Of a DNA stretch of 64,000 nt, positions 39,973 to 49,717 are shown in pieces. The stretch covers positions 643,501-707,500 of the forward strand of contig OZ025785.1 of NCBI GenBank assembly GCA_964019425.1, read 5' to 3'. The DNA is from Flectonema sp. DT1601. Taxonomy: Eukaryota; Euglenozoa; Diplonemea; Diplonemida; Diplonemidae. Under the pieces are notes generated by a model, which saw only the letters and a program-made list of their open reading frames with translations, had not been told where the DNA came from and did no database searches. Position 1 is the stretch's first letter; each line of letters opens with the position of its first letter. Made by a program: the position numbers and the translations under genes.

Positions 39973-40725
39973 ATGGATTTCGATGATAATTCTTCAGAGA
40001 GTTCTGAGTCAGGAGAGGGGTGGACACGTCATGTAGACGAGTCTAGTGGAAGAGTCTACTGGTATCACTCCGGTGATATGAGATCACAATGGACATGTCC
40101 ACCTGAATTAGAAACAAAAGATCAAAAAGAACGGACAGTCGAAAGAACAGCAACAAACACTCCTGAAGAAGAACAAGATGATGAGATAGAAGAAACCCAA
40201 CGAATAGAAGTTACGGAAATGGAACCTTTAAGAGCTCAAGGTATTATGTTAAATGGGACATATGCTGTTCAACCGACATTTGCTGTTGCATCGTTGAGGC
40301 AACAGGAAATTCCGGAAGCAGATAAAATTAGAAAAAAACACATTGATCAAATGGTAAAACAATACCATGCAATGGGACAGTTGGTTAAACAGCTTCAAGT
40401 CAATCAGGAAAAACAAGAACAAGAGTGGATTCAACAACAACACATTCAAGGAATATTAAGACAACAACAAGTTCAAAAACAACTCGAAGTGTTTTCAAAT
40501 CATCCGATTCCACCAACAGCGTTACCAACATTACCTCAACACCATTGGCGGGAAGAAAGAGGAATTCCACCTCCGAGTATCAGTCAGCTGGCTCAGTCTG
40601 ATTACATGATCGTTCCTGTAGTGAATGGTAACACTCAACAACAGGGGCTTGTATTGCCATCACCACTGTCACCTGTTTTACGGGGGATGAATGGGATCTC
40701 AGCATCAGGGCCTACCAACTCCTAG
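39973..40725 (+). CDS. WW domain protein with Gln-rich coiled coil
   Basis: An intronless gene of 250 codons. An acidic Ser-rich start is followed by one WW domain at about 16-46: 'GWTRHVDESSGRVYWYH' with the second conserved Trp in 'RSQWTCP'. WW domains bind proline-rich peptides. Residues about 115-170 are a Gln-rich helix likely to form a coiled coil, and the C-terminal third is Pro-rich and disordered ('PIPPTALPTLP'). There is no membrane segment. It might bind the polyproline FH1 of the formin upstream, but that is only a guess from proximity. An acceptor-like CAG ends at 39939. Confidence 0.75.
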   Translation: MDFDDNSSESSESGEGWTRHVDESSGRVYWYHSGDMRSQWTCPPELETKDQKERTVERTATNTPEEEQDDEIEETQRIEVTEMEPLRAQGIMLNGTYAVQPTFAVASLRQQEIPEADKIRKKHIDQMVKQYHAMGQLVKQLQVNQEKQEQEWIQQQHIQGILRQQQVQKQLEVFSNHPIPPTALPTLPQHHWREERGIPPPSISQLAQSDYMIVPVVNGNTQQQGLVLPSPLSPVLRGMNGISASGPTNS

Positions 40726-41136
40726 AGATAACCTTCTGCATGTTTCGATGTTCTCAAGCTGTAATGCCAAAGTTACAAAAAAAAAAATAAAAAAATAGTA
40801 TGACACTATGTGATAAAAGCCCAGAGTCTTTTTGTATGTGTGAGCATGTTTTTAAAAAAAAAAAAACTTTTTTTGGCTTACCCAGAACAAAATTATTTTT
40901 ATGTCTGTGTTCTGTGATTTTTTTTTTTTTTTTGTTCCTTTTTTTTTTTTTTCCCGAAAAAAATTACCGAAATAAAATTAATGAGAAAAGCAGAGCTGCC
41001 TTTGACACTGAATGCCTTGCTCATACAGTGATGCGTGAGACTGTTTAGTTTTTTTTTTTTTTTTTTTCCCCAGACGTTCAAATTGTGCGAAACACAAAAA
41101 AAAAAAAAATATGTGTATTAATTGGGGGGATGCTTA
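40726..41136. other. Homopolymer-rich spacer
   Basis: A- and T-runs; no gene. Ends at the first MITE. Confidence 0.6.
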
Positions 41137-41270
41137 AGTTGACATAATTCAACTCGAAACAGTTTAATTATTATCGAGCGGGGATTCCGGCGCCGAGCGC
41201 GAAAAGCGCGAGGGGTCGGCATCACCACGAGATGATAATTATGAGTTGAGAGTTAGACATTATGTCAACT
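41137..41270. mobile_element. Short MITE-like foldback element with TA flanks
   Basis: 134 bp. Its ends are 'AGTTGACATAAT' and the exact inverse 'ATTATGTCAACT', flanked on both sides by TA, as expected for Tc1/mariner-type insertion. The inner part also folds: 'TTATTATCGAG' against 'CGAGATGATAA', with a GC-rich tip around 'GCGCGAAAAGCGCG'. No coding capacity. The GC-rich tip stands out sharply from the AT-rich surroundings. Confidence 0.7.
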
Positions 41271-41287
41271 TACCGCCCAATTTTATA

Positions 41288-41773
41288 TTTAATGCCATAA
41301 ATTAGAATTAGGACTGTGCACATTTCATCACGAGAACCGCTGCTGATTTCTTCCATTCCACTATTGCCCTCCCCATAATTACACTCACGGGCTCAATAAT
41401 TTTACGTTTGAAAGAAGCGTGAAATTAGGGCTCATAATGCCACTGAGGTCATAATCACACTCTTACTGATGCCCATTATCCACATCCATTAAATTATCCT
41501 CCCGGAAAACTTAAAATCACCCCCAACATAATTGCCATTATGTCAAAATCACCCGGATTATTACAGGTCAATAACTACATCGCCACAGCCATTTTAAACC
41601 AAAAACAGAAAATCATAATTTTACTGCTGTATTAGATTTGGTCTTAACTTCACACTTTTGTGATAATTTCGATTTGCCAGCCATCGGCCTTGTGTACGGA
41701 ATGTAATTACCGGGTTATTTCTACTCCGCGAGTGATGAAATGTGCACAGAAATAATTCGTTTATGGCATTAAA
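41288..41773. mobile_element. Larger MITE-like element
   Basis: About 486 bp with imperfect inverted ends of about 45 bases: 'TTTAATGCCATAAA' plus 'CTGTGCACATTTCATCAC' at the left (41288-41331), and their inverse at the right (41732-41773). No transposase is encoded. The inside is rich in 'CATAATT' and 'CCCATTA' motifs. A target-site duplication is not clear. It lies 17 bases from the smaller element, so this may be a preferred insertion zone. Confidence 0.65.
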
Positions 41774-42718
41774 TAAATAAAAAACTAGAAAAAAATTTCG
41801 ACATAAATTCATAGTGTAATGTTGTAGTAGATTTCTCCTCTAATTAAAAAAAAAAGAAAAGACCAAGGACTATAAATAACCTCAAGGAGTAAAAACGAGA
41901 CACTCCAGACTGTGTTAAGTCATCAATAATTTTTTTTTAAACAAAATTAATCAAACAATAATCTCTTCCCCTCTATCCTTTTGTATTCATAAATGGGGAA
42001 TTCAAAAAGTAAACCTACCTGATTATTCTTGTTTTAGCAGGATACAAGGCAAACCTCTTGGAATCCACCTGGCCTGCCTTTGTTCCTATTGGCTGATCAG
42101 TTCTTGGGTGCGCTTTTTGAATCTCTTTTTTTTAAGTGTTGCCCTTCCGGTGGTTATTTTTCTGCTGTCGTATATTTGCGATGACCAGGTGATTGGGAGT
42201 TAGGCTCTTTTCACAACAGGTTGTGTGAACCTCTTGTTGGTCGTCTTTCTGTATAACTATGTGTAATTCACAAAAAAAAAAAAAAGAAAAAGAAAAGAAA
42301 AAAAAAAGGGAGAAAAAAAAAAGACGAAGAAAAAAAAGTGCTTTGATTTGAATTAGTGCTGTCCTTTACCACAACACTAGACGCTCCCCTCCTTTGGATT
42401 TGATCCATAGTAAGGAATGTGAGGTATTTTCAAGAAAGCGGTTTTTTTTCTTTCTTTTTTTTTCCCCTCATTTTTTTTCCTGTTTTTTTTCTGTTTTTTT
42501 TTTTTTTTTTCCTTTGTTTTGATTGAAAAATCTCTCTTACTTTCCCTCTTCAAAAAATTCCCCTTCCTTACAAAAAAAAAATTTTTTTTTTAAAAAAAAA
42601 AATCACGATTTATTTATTTATTTTTAATGCGTATTTAACCGAGCTACTTTTCGTTTTTTTTTTTCCTTCTTTTTTTTTCTTTTTCCTCTTTTACCCGGTT
42701 AGGTGTTTTGGTCGGGAA

Positions 42719-42890
42719 ACTTATTGAATAGGTGACTCGATGCTAAATTATTTTTTTTGGAATAAATCCAAATTAAGCTAAACTCATACTCTAACACAAC
42801 TTTATATTCTTTTTTACGGTTCTACTCATTCAGTGATATCAGATATGTAAGGAAATGTCACTTTGATTCGGAACACTTTTGGTTACGGTT
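42719..42890. repeat. Direct repeat, copy 1
   Basis: Matches 43203-43375: 'TTATTGAATAGGTGACTCGA', 'GGAATAAATCCAAATTAAGC', then 'CATTCAGTGATATCAGATA' and 'GATTCGGAACACTTTTG'. Identity is very high, with small indels. The copies are 484 bases apart. Confidence 0.8.
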
Positions 42891-43202
42891 AGCTCCACTG
42901 CTTTTGGAGCGTATCCGATTTTTCACTGTTTTTTCATTTTTTTTTTTTTTTTCAAAAAAATCCTGAAAAAAATCGACAACAAAAAAAAAAAAAAAAAAAA
43001 AAAAATTCTGACCAAAACTGTGTGAATGAATTATTCAAAAAAAAGAATGAAAAAAAAAAAAAAAAAAAAAAATAGAAATATGTGCACTGTATCCAATACA
43101 ACAACAAGTAAGTTAAAAGTTGATAAGTAAAACTGAATTCGTTCAACTTGTGACGAAAGCAACATAATCTATTTATCTATAAGACACCAACAGTCAACCA
43201 TT

Positions 43203-43375
43203 TTATTGAATAGGTGACTCGATGCTAAATTATTTTTTTTGGAATAAATCCAAATTAAGCTAAACTCATACTCTAACACAACTTCATTTTCTTTTTTACG
43301 GTTCCACTCATTCAGTGATATCAGATAGTAAGGAAATGTCACTTTGATTCGGAACACTTTTGATAACGGCTGGTG
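43203..43375. repeat. Direct repeat, copy 2
   Basis: Second copy of 42719-42890 in the same orientation. Non-coding. Confidence 0.8.
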
Positions 43376-44280
43376 AAAAATCCTGGAAAAAAAAAAGAAA
43401 AAAAAAAAATCGCACGATTGTTGACTACACCGTGTGAATTATTCAAAATGAAAAAAAAAAGAAAAAAAAGAAAAAAGAGGAGAATCAGCCAAACTTCTTT
43501 GATTTTTTACTTTTTTTTTTTTTTTGTTTTTGCTTGGTAATAAAACTAACTTAAAAGCAATTAGATAATTCTCTTTTCTACTTAACAAGCAGATCATGCT
43601 ACATCACCTCTGGCTTCATGAACTTGAAGTGAAACCGAAGAATGTGGATCGATACTTGTGAAATCTTTTTTAGGTCAATTAGGATATTCTTATAGTGTTG
43701 AGATTCTATTTTTCTTGCATTTTTTATTTTTTTTGGGGGGGGGAGGGGTTTTTTTTTTGTTCTTTTATTTCTTTGATAAAATAAATAAAACTAGTTTAAT
43801 TGCTGGAAAAATGGGGGGGGGGAGGGGGAGTCGAAGGAGAGAAAAATAAATAAATAAATAAGTAGAAAGAAAAGAAAAAAAAAGAAAACCGAATTTTTCA
43901 AAGAAATAATCTCCAGAATATATACATCTTTTTCCATTAATAATGATCAAACGAAGAGTGCGTGAACACTCTGCAATTCAGAACCTTTCTTCTTCATGGG
44001 GAAAAGGATGAAAAGATGTTTTTTTTTCTTCTTATTATCAAAAAAAAAAGAATCTGTTTTTTGGATTTCATATGCGCGCGGCTACTTAAAATAATTAGAC
44101 ATAATGCGCAAATAGACTTACAAGAAAAAAAAAAAATACAACTGCAAGTTGTGATCTAATTTTTTTTACAACTTCACAACCTCTTTTGTCTGTCTGCTGG
44201 GAGGTTTTGCCGGCGGTACGATAAAATAAATTTAATAATAAAAAAAAAACTCCAACCCTGCTCTGTATTTCTTATTTCAG

Positions 44281-44375
44281 GTGGTTTTGAGACGGCATGC
44301 GGCCTGACACAGAAGGCTTTACGAGAGACCCTTCACAGACCCTGTACTTGTGTCCTCGGAGTGAATCTTGTCCGA
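44281..44375 (+). other. Exon-like island
   Basis: A non-repetitive, GC-richer stretch after a good acceptor ('GTATTTCTTATTTCAG' ending at 44280). One frame is open ('GFETACGLTQKALRETLHR') but has no start and no recognised homology. It might be an exon or part of a non-coding RNA. Confidence 0.25.
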
Positions 44376-44558
44376 AAAAAAAAAAAAAAAAAAAAAACGA
44401 TATTCTTACCGGTTATGTTACAAGCGTTTAGTGCTTACCGTCAGTCGCTTCTTTCCCAACAACGAAAAACTTTTTTTTTATCTCTACTCAGTCTGTAATT
44501 GGTTTTATCTTTCCTCCTTTACTTGTTGCTCCAACTTGCAGCAATCTTCTGTGTAAGT

Positions 44559-45145
44559 GATTCTGTGGAGTTTGGTTTTTTTTTGTATATTTTATGTGGG
44601 ATACGGAAGTGCACGAGGGCGTAGTTCTGTATTGGTGCACATTTGTGAAGATCTTCGATCCCACGGGAAAGCTGGTATCCGAATGTTGTATCAATGCAGT
44701 GCCACTCCGCTGACGGTAGTGATCTTGCACTACGTTCCTCTCTTCTCTAACTAATGGAAGCGATGCTTCTTTAACTTTCAGTGCGGCTCCTTAATTTTGT
44801 TTCTCCAATCATTTCTATGGGATGATTCTGTGGAGTTGGTTTTTTTGTATATTTTATGTGGGATACGGAAGTGCACGAGGGCGTAGTTCTGTATTGGTGC
44901 ACATTTGTGAAGATCTTCGATCCCACGGGAAAGCTGGTATCCGAATGTTGTATCAATGCAGTGCCACCCCCGCTGACGGTAGTGATCTTGCACTACGTTC
45001 CTCTCTTCTCTAACTAATGGAAGCGATGCTCCTTTAACTTTCAGTACGGCTCCTTAATTTAGTTGCTCCAATTGTGGAGAGACAGGTCATCAGGATGATT
45101 CTGTGAGGGTTTTGTATATTATGTGTGTTCCTCTCTTCTCTAGTT
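44559..45145 (+). repeat. Tandem repeat with conserved RNA-like stems
   Basis: Two nearly identical units of about 265 bp start at 44559 and 44824 with 'GATTCTGTGGAG'; a truncated third starts at 45097. Each full unit can fold: in unit 2, GTGGGAT (44858-44864) pairs with ATCCCAC (44920-44926) around GTGCAC (44871-44876) pairing with GTGCAC (44897-44902), and GTAGTG (44979-44984) pairs with CACTAC (44991-44996). Each unit also has a 'GTATAT' donor-like site and a 'CTAACTAAT...TTTAACTTTCAG' acceptor-like site, and 'CTTAATTTTG', which resembles an Sm site. It could be a tandem small RNA gene or a duplicated intron-exon block. Confidence 0.55.
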
Positions 45146-46034
45146 TTAATGTTTTAACGAATAGAAAACTATTCTCCTTTTTTTTAACATTCAAAATTTT
45201 TTTGCTTAAACATCTGTGTTTTCCAGACTTTATTGAAAACAGTGCCGTGAGGCATCTGTGTAAATAATGCGGCTCTTTTTTGAATTTTTTTTTTATCCCA
45301 ATAATGATGTTCATTGCAACGTGTGCTCTATTTTTGTTAGGGCATGCAATATGTAATAATGTTTTTTTTTTTTTTTAATTTTTTTTTTTAAAATTAAAAT
45401 GTTGAAAGAGCTACGTTATGATTTTGTGATTAAAATATATTCAAATAGTCAGCTCTGTCTCTTTTTTTTGTTTTTTTTTTTTTTAAAAAAAAAAAAACAG
45501 TCTTTGGCAGTTCATCTTGATCTTGCTTACCTTCTCTTTTATTCGTCCTTTTTTTTGTTATATCTGTTAGTTTTTTTGTTCTGTTATTTAGACAATAAAC
45601 AAGGAAAGAGATAGAATCCATATCGTTGGCGTTTTTTTTTTTTTTTTTTGGATGTAAAAGCCTGGCCTTTTTTTTTTTTTTTTTTTTTTTTTTCAATATT
45701 CGTCGAAACGGTAACTACTATCAAATCTGACTAGTTTCTTCTTCGACGGAAAAAAAAATGGAAACAAAAAAAAAAAAATGCAGATTTTTGTTGGCAATTC
45801 TGATGAGCATTACAAAGCCATCAATTTTCTTTTTTTTCTCTTTTTTTTTTTTTGTTGTGGTTAAAAAAAGCCTCATTTAGGTGTGCATCTGACACCTGAG
45901 ACTGTTTAAAAAAGTGATCGAATCATACACAGCGCGCTGTTGTTAAATTTAATTAAAATGAGGAATCGTTTTTTTAAAAAAAAAACATCCTCCTGTGTGT
46001 GTGTTACTCATACTGTTTTGTTTTGAAGTGCGGG

Positions 46035-46067
<33 letters not shown>

Positions 46068-46374
46068 TGCCTTTACCATCATCTCTAAAAAATAAGAAAA
46101 AGAAAAAAATAAAATAAAATAGTAATTTTAATACAATGCAATTATGATATAAAAATAACGAGACCAAAAATAAAAAAAAAACCAAACAAAAAATAAAAAA
46201 AAAATACAACCCACACACACACTTTTAGAGATCGTTTTTCCATTTTATTTTTGCCGAATGCCGATCGCTCAAGTCAAAAAAAAAAAAAAAAAAAATTCTC
46301 TCTTGATAATTGTACTCATTAATTTTATAACAGACATGGGGTTTTTTTTTCTCTCTCCCTAGACTTTGTTAAAT
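45146..46374. other. Homopolymer-rich spacer
   Basis: No gene. An acceptor-like 'CTCTCTCCCTAG' ends at 46362, 12 bases before the next ATG. Confidence 0.6.
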
Positions 46375-46677
46375 ATGGAGGATGACAAGTTGAGCGTGTT
46401 TACTCTTCTTTGGTTGGTTGCCCTCACCGGTTTTAGTACCGTCTATGTTATAGCTCATGCAAAAGGATGGTATGTGTTAGTGAGTGACGTGATTTCTGGA
46501 TCCTCAAATAGAGAACACTATTCAAACAGAGGCATTAAAAAATCAGCAGCAGATGCAATTGCAAGTGGTGAATGGAAAGAACAGGTTGACCCAACAACGG
46601 GAAAGAAATTCTATTTCAATGCGGCATCTGGAAAGACAACCTGGGATCTTGATAAGGAACTGAGCTCCAACAGCTAA
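46375..46677 (+). CDS. Small membrane-anchored WW domain protein
   Basis: 100 codons from the ATG at 46375. Residues about 8-27 ('VFTLLWLVALTGFSTVYVIA') form a membrane segment or uncleaved signal anchor. The C-terminus is one WW domain (about 62-95): 'EWKEQVDPTTGKKFYFNAAS' with the second Trp in 'TTWDLDKEL'. A WW domain tied to a membrane would recruit proline-rich partners there. It is 147 bases upstream of the Cys-rich membrane protein in the same direction. No recognised orthologue. An acceptor-like CTAG lies 12 bases before the ATG. Confidence 0.7.
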   Translation: MEDDKLSVFTLLWLVALTGFSTVYVIAHAKGWYVLVSDVISGSSNREHYSNRGIKKSAADAIASGEWKEQVDPTTGKKFYFNAASGKTTWDLDKELSSNS

Positions 46678-46824
46678 TCAAAAAAGATAATAACATTCTC
46701 TTTCACATACGATTTATCTATGTTGTGATCGATTGTTAGGTATTCCTCTCTCCACGGAAGTATTTATCATTTTTTTCTATTCTCACAGCTACCAAAAAAA
46801 AAAAAAAAAAAAAAACTGGAAAAA

Positions 46825-48451
46825 ATGATGCGTACAACTGTCGGATTAGCAATCTGTGCTGTGAGCATGGGAGGGTCAGTTTCTTCAGACGGATGTTGGA
46901 GGAGAGAAGAGAACACTTGGATGCCTTGCTATCCAAGAGATCCAGCTGACAGCACCAAAAGACTTGATCAAGTTGGAACAAAAGAAGCGATGAAACAAAA
47001 ATGCATCGAAATGGGTATCGGTTGCATGGCTGTCACTTGTACAAAAGACGACGACACCTGCACTCTTAGACACGCTTTACAGTGCGAAACTGATTCTGGA
47101 AAACCAATTCAAAAATCACCTACGAATGAAATTACCTACATAAAACAATGTGAGCTTTCTAAATATGACTTTGTAAAACATCCGAACTCTTACATTAAAT
47201 GCTACAATACTCAAGAAGACTTCAAAGGTGACCTTCTTGAACGTCAAATTAGATGCGCTGCTTTGGGACCACAAGCCTGCTTTGGTATTACGTGTAACGC
47301 TAATACTGAGTTCCCTAACGGATACGATTGTATTATCAAAGACCACAGATCTTGTAGTGAAGTTGTAGACATAGATGAAGTTACTAACAGTGATGAGGTT
47401 AAACAAATCTCATACGTAATGAAGTCTAATGGTCCTGCTCCTGTGGTCACACCAGGAACCCCTGTCAGCCCAGCCAATGGAGGATGTGCCTTCACAAAAA
47501 ATGTTGAAACTCAGTTTGGATGTGGTACTCCTGAAAACAAAGAAATGACTCTCGAAGAAGCAAAACTTCAATGCGACCAAGCCAGCACTGTAGCGAACAG
47601 CTGCATTGGAGTCTTGTGTGCTGCTGGTAGCTCGAAGGGGTGTAAACTTCACTACAGATGTCAGAATTTTAATCAAAAAAACTTCCTCGTGGCTGACAAG
47701 CAATTTGATGTTTACGTGAAGACCTGCAGTGATGGAGCTCAGTGTGTTACTCCTTGTCACGAATACGAGGAAGCCAACGACCACAGATGTGGTAACGACT
47801 GCCACTGCAAAGGAACTCGTTTATGTGGTCCAGGGGGATACTGTACCAACAGTAATGGATTCACAGAGTCTTGTCTGCTCGGTGATTGTGTTTTTCAAGC
47901 CAATGAAAACACTTACTACCTCTGTGTTGCTGATGATAACCAAGTCGGTACCACTTTGAAAGACGCTCAGCAGCGTTGCAGAGAACTTGGTGACGCATGT
48001 GTAGGAGTTACTTGTGAGCAAAATGGACTCTGCACAACTAGATTCCCAGGAAGATGTGGACACAGCGATAACCTTCTTCAAACATCAACAACTCACGAGG
48101 TGACTTACAACAAGTGTTGTGGATCGAGAGAATTACAAGAAAGATTCTGTCCAAGAGCTTTCAAGTCTTCCAGCTCATCCCACGCTGGTCTCTACATCTT
48201 CTTCATAATCCTTCTTATTGTTATTGTCGGAGGATTATTCTATAAGAATAGACAAATGGCGAACAACTTCATCGCTCCTGATGCGTTCAAGGCTGTTCCT
48301 CATAACGATGCTGATGTATGAATTTTTACTATTTATTGTTTATGTTCAAAATAAGAGAAACAAAACAAAACTAAAACAAAACAAACAGGATGGTGGTGAC
48401 TGGGTTGTAAACGACAGCACGGTTGATATCAGAGATGACGACGATCAGTAG
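46825..48451 (+). CDS. Cys-rich type I membrane protein with four repeats
   Basis: Two exons: 46825-48315 and 48389-48451, with a 73-bp intron (GTATGA...AAACAG, phase 0). Without splicing the frame would end at 48321; splicing adds a 20-residue acidic tail ('GDWVVNDSTVDIRDDDD'). The total is 517 residues. A short signal peptide is followed by four related domains of about 85 residues (about 24-110, 111-200, 219-303 and 352-435), each with the pattern 'LG..C.GVTC...C..R..C......T.EV.Y.K.C'. Between the third and fourth lies a compact Cys-rich knot ('CHEYEEANDHRCGNDCHC'). A membrane segment is at about 454-474 (GLYIFFIILLIVIVGGLF), then a 40-residue cytoplasmic tail. It looks like a surface receptor or adhesion protein; I do not recognise the family. 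Confidence 0.78.
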
Positions 48452-49530
48452 AATTTTATTGTTGTATTCGGTGCGTAACTTCTGATGGCCAGCAGATTTT
48501 TTTTTTTAAAAAAAAAAAACTTTTAAATTTTCATTAAAAGAAGGGACACAAAGTACCCGGCTGGCGTATTGCGTGTATTACTCTAGCCTAGACTGACGTT
48601 CAGCAGCTTGAGAGAAAATTAAAAAAAGGTTCCATCCCTTGGTGATGAGAGAAAAAAAAAAAAATATCAGTATTGGGAATGAAAGTATCCCTGCATTTTT
48701 TTTATTTATTTATTATTTTTTTTTTTCAAGTTACCTCGTATTTCTTTTCTTCTAAGCGTCCTCTAGCTTCTTTCAAGCTGGCTACAAATGAATTAAAAAG
48801 GGGGAAAAAATGAGAATTCGATGACTCAAAAATAGATAAAAAAGAAAAAGGTTGAGGTCATTTATTTTAGTTCTGAAAAAAAAAAAAGAATCTCGCGTGT
48901 TTGCATATCTATTTTCTTTTTTTTTGTTGTTGTGTCTTTCTCTCTAGTCACAATCATATTTTGTGTTGATTTTTTTTTTTTTTTTTTTTTTTTTTGATTT
49001 TTTATAATTGAATTTATTTTCCTCTCCTTTGTTTTTTTTTATTCGCTCATAAAATTTAAAAAGGATTAGAATGAAGTAACAGCACGTAGTTGTGTTCTGT
49101 TTATTGCACTTTATTTCGTTTGTAACTAACCTCTTCTCGGGGGTGTGAGGGAGGACAAAAAAAAATAAATAAACCGAGGACGGAATACTATAACAGTGGT
49201 AGTCTTTTTTATGGTTTGTTCGTTTACACTATCTGATTTTAGATAGAAAAAAGGTTTTTTTTTGGATATTCGATTTTGCGCTTCGAAAAAAAAAAAAAAA
49301 AAAAAAAAAAAAAGTGTGTTGTGGTACTTCTTGTAGTTTAATAAATTATTTCTTCCTTCCGTCTCACATGATGTTTTTTTATTATTTTTTTTTTTTATAT
49401 AAAAAAAAAAAAAAAAAAAACCTCCTTCAGAAGATTTCCTTTCTACTTTTTACCGTGTGTTTGCATGTTTGCGTGTTTTCTACATTAATTGTTTTTGTTC
49501 ACATGTCGTAAGTGTGTTCCCTTACCGGGT

Positions 49531-49564
<34 letters not shown>

Positions 49565-49717
49565 CCAAACGTGCAAAAAAAAATAATTAAAAAAAAAAAA
49601 ATAAAAAAAAATGCCAGTAATGATTGCAGGCGTGAAATGAAACAAAAATAAAACAATATAAAAAAAAAAAAAAAACTTAATTACTTCATAAAACAGGAAT
49701 CTTGTCAATCAACAAAA
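48452..49717. other. Homopolymer-rich spacer
   Basis: Very long A and T runs, no gene. 'CATAAAACAG' ends at 49696, 21 bases before the next ATG. Confidence 0.6.

Larger units (their letters stand above)
41774..44250. other. Spacer with a direct repeat
   Basis: No gene recognised in about 2.5 kb. It contains many homopolymers and the direct repeat at 42719/43203. Confidence 0.55.

Noticed and set aside
44557-45013. Duplicated 60-codon frames in the tandem repeat as protein-coding genes
   Set aside because: The frames differ between units at the ends, start with poly-T-derived Phe and have no domain; conserved stems and splice-like sites explain the repeat better.
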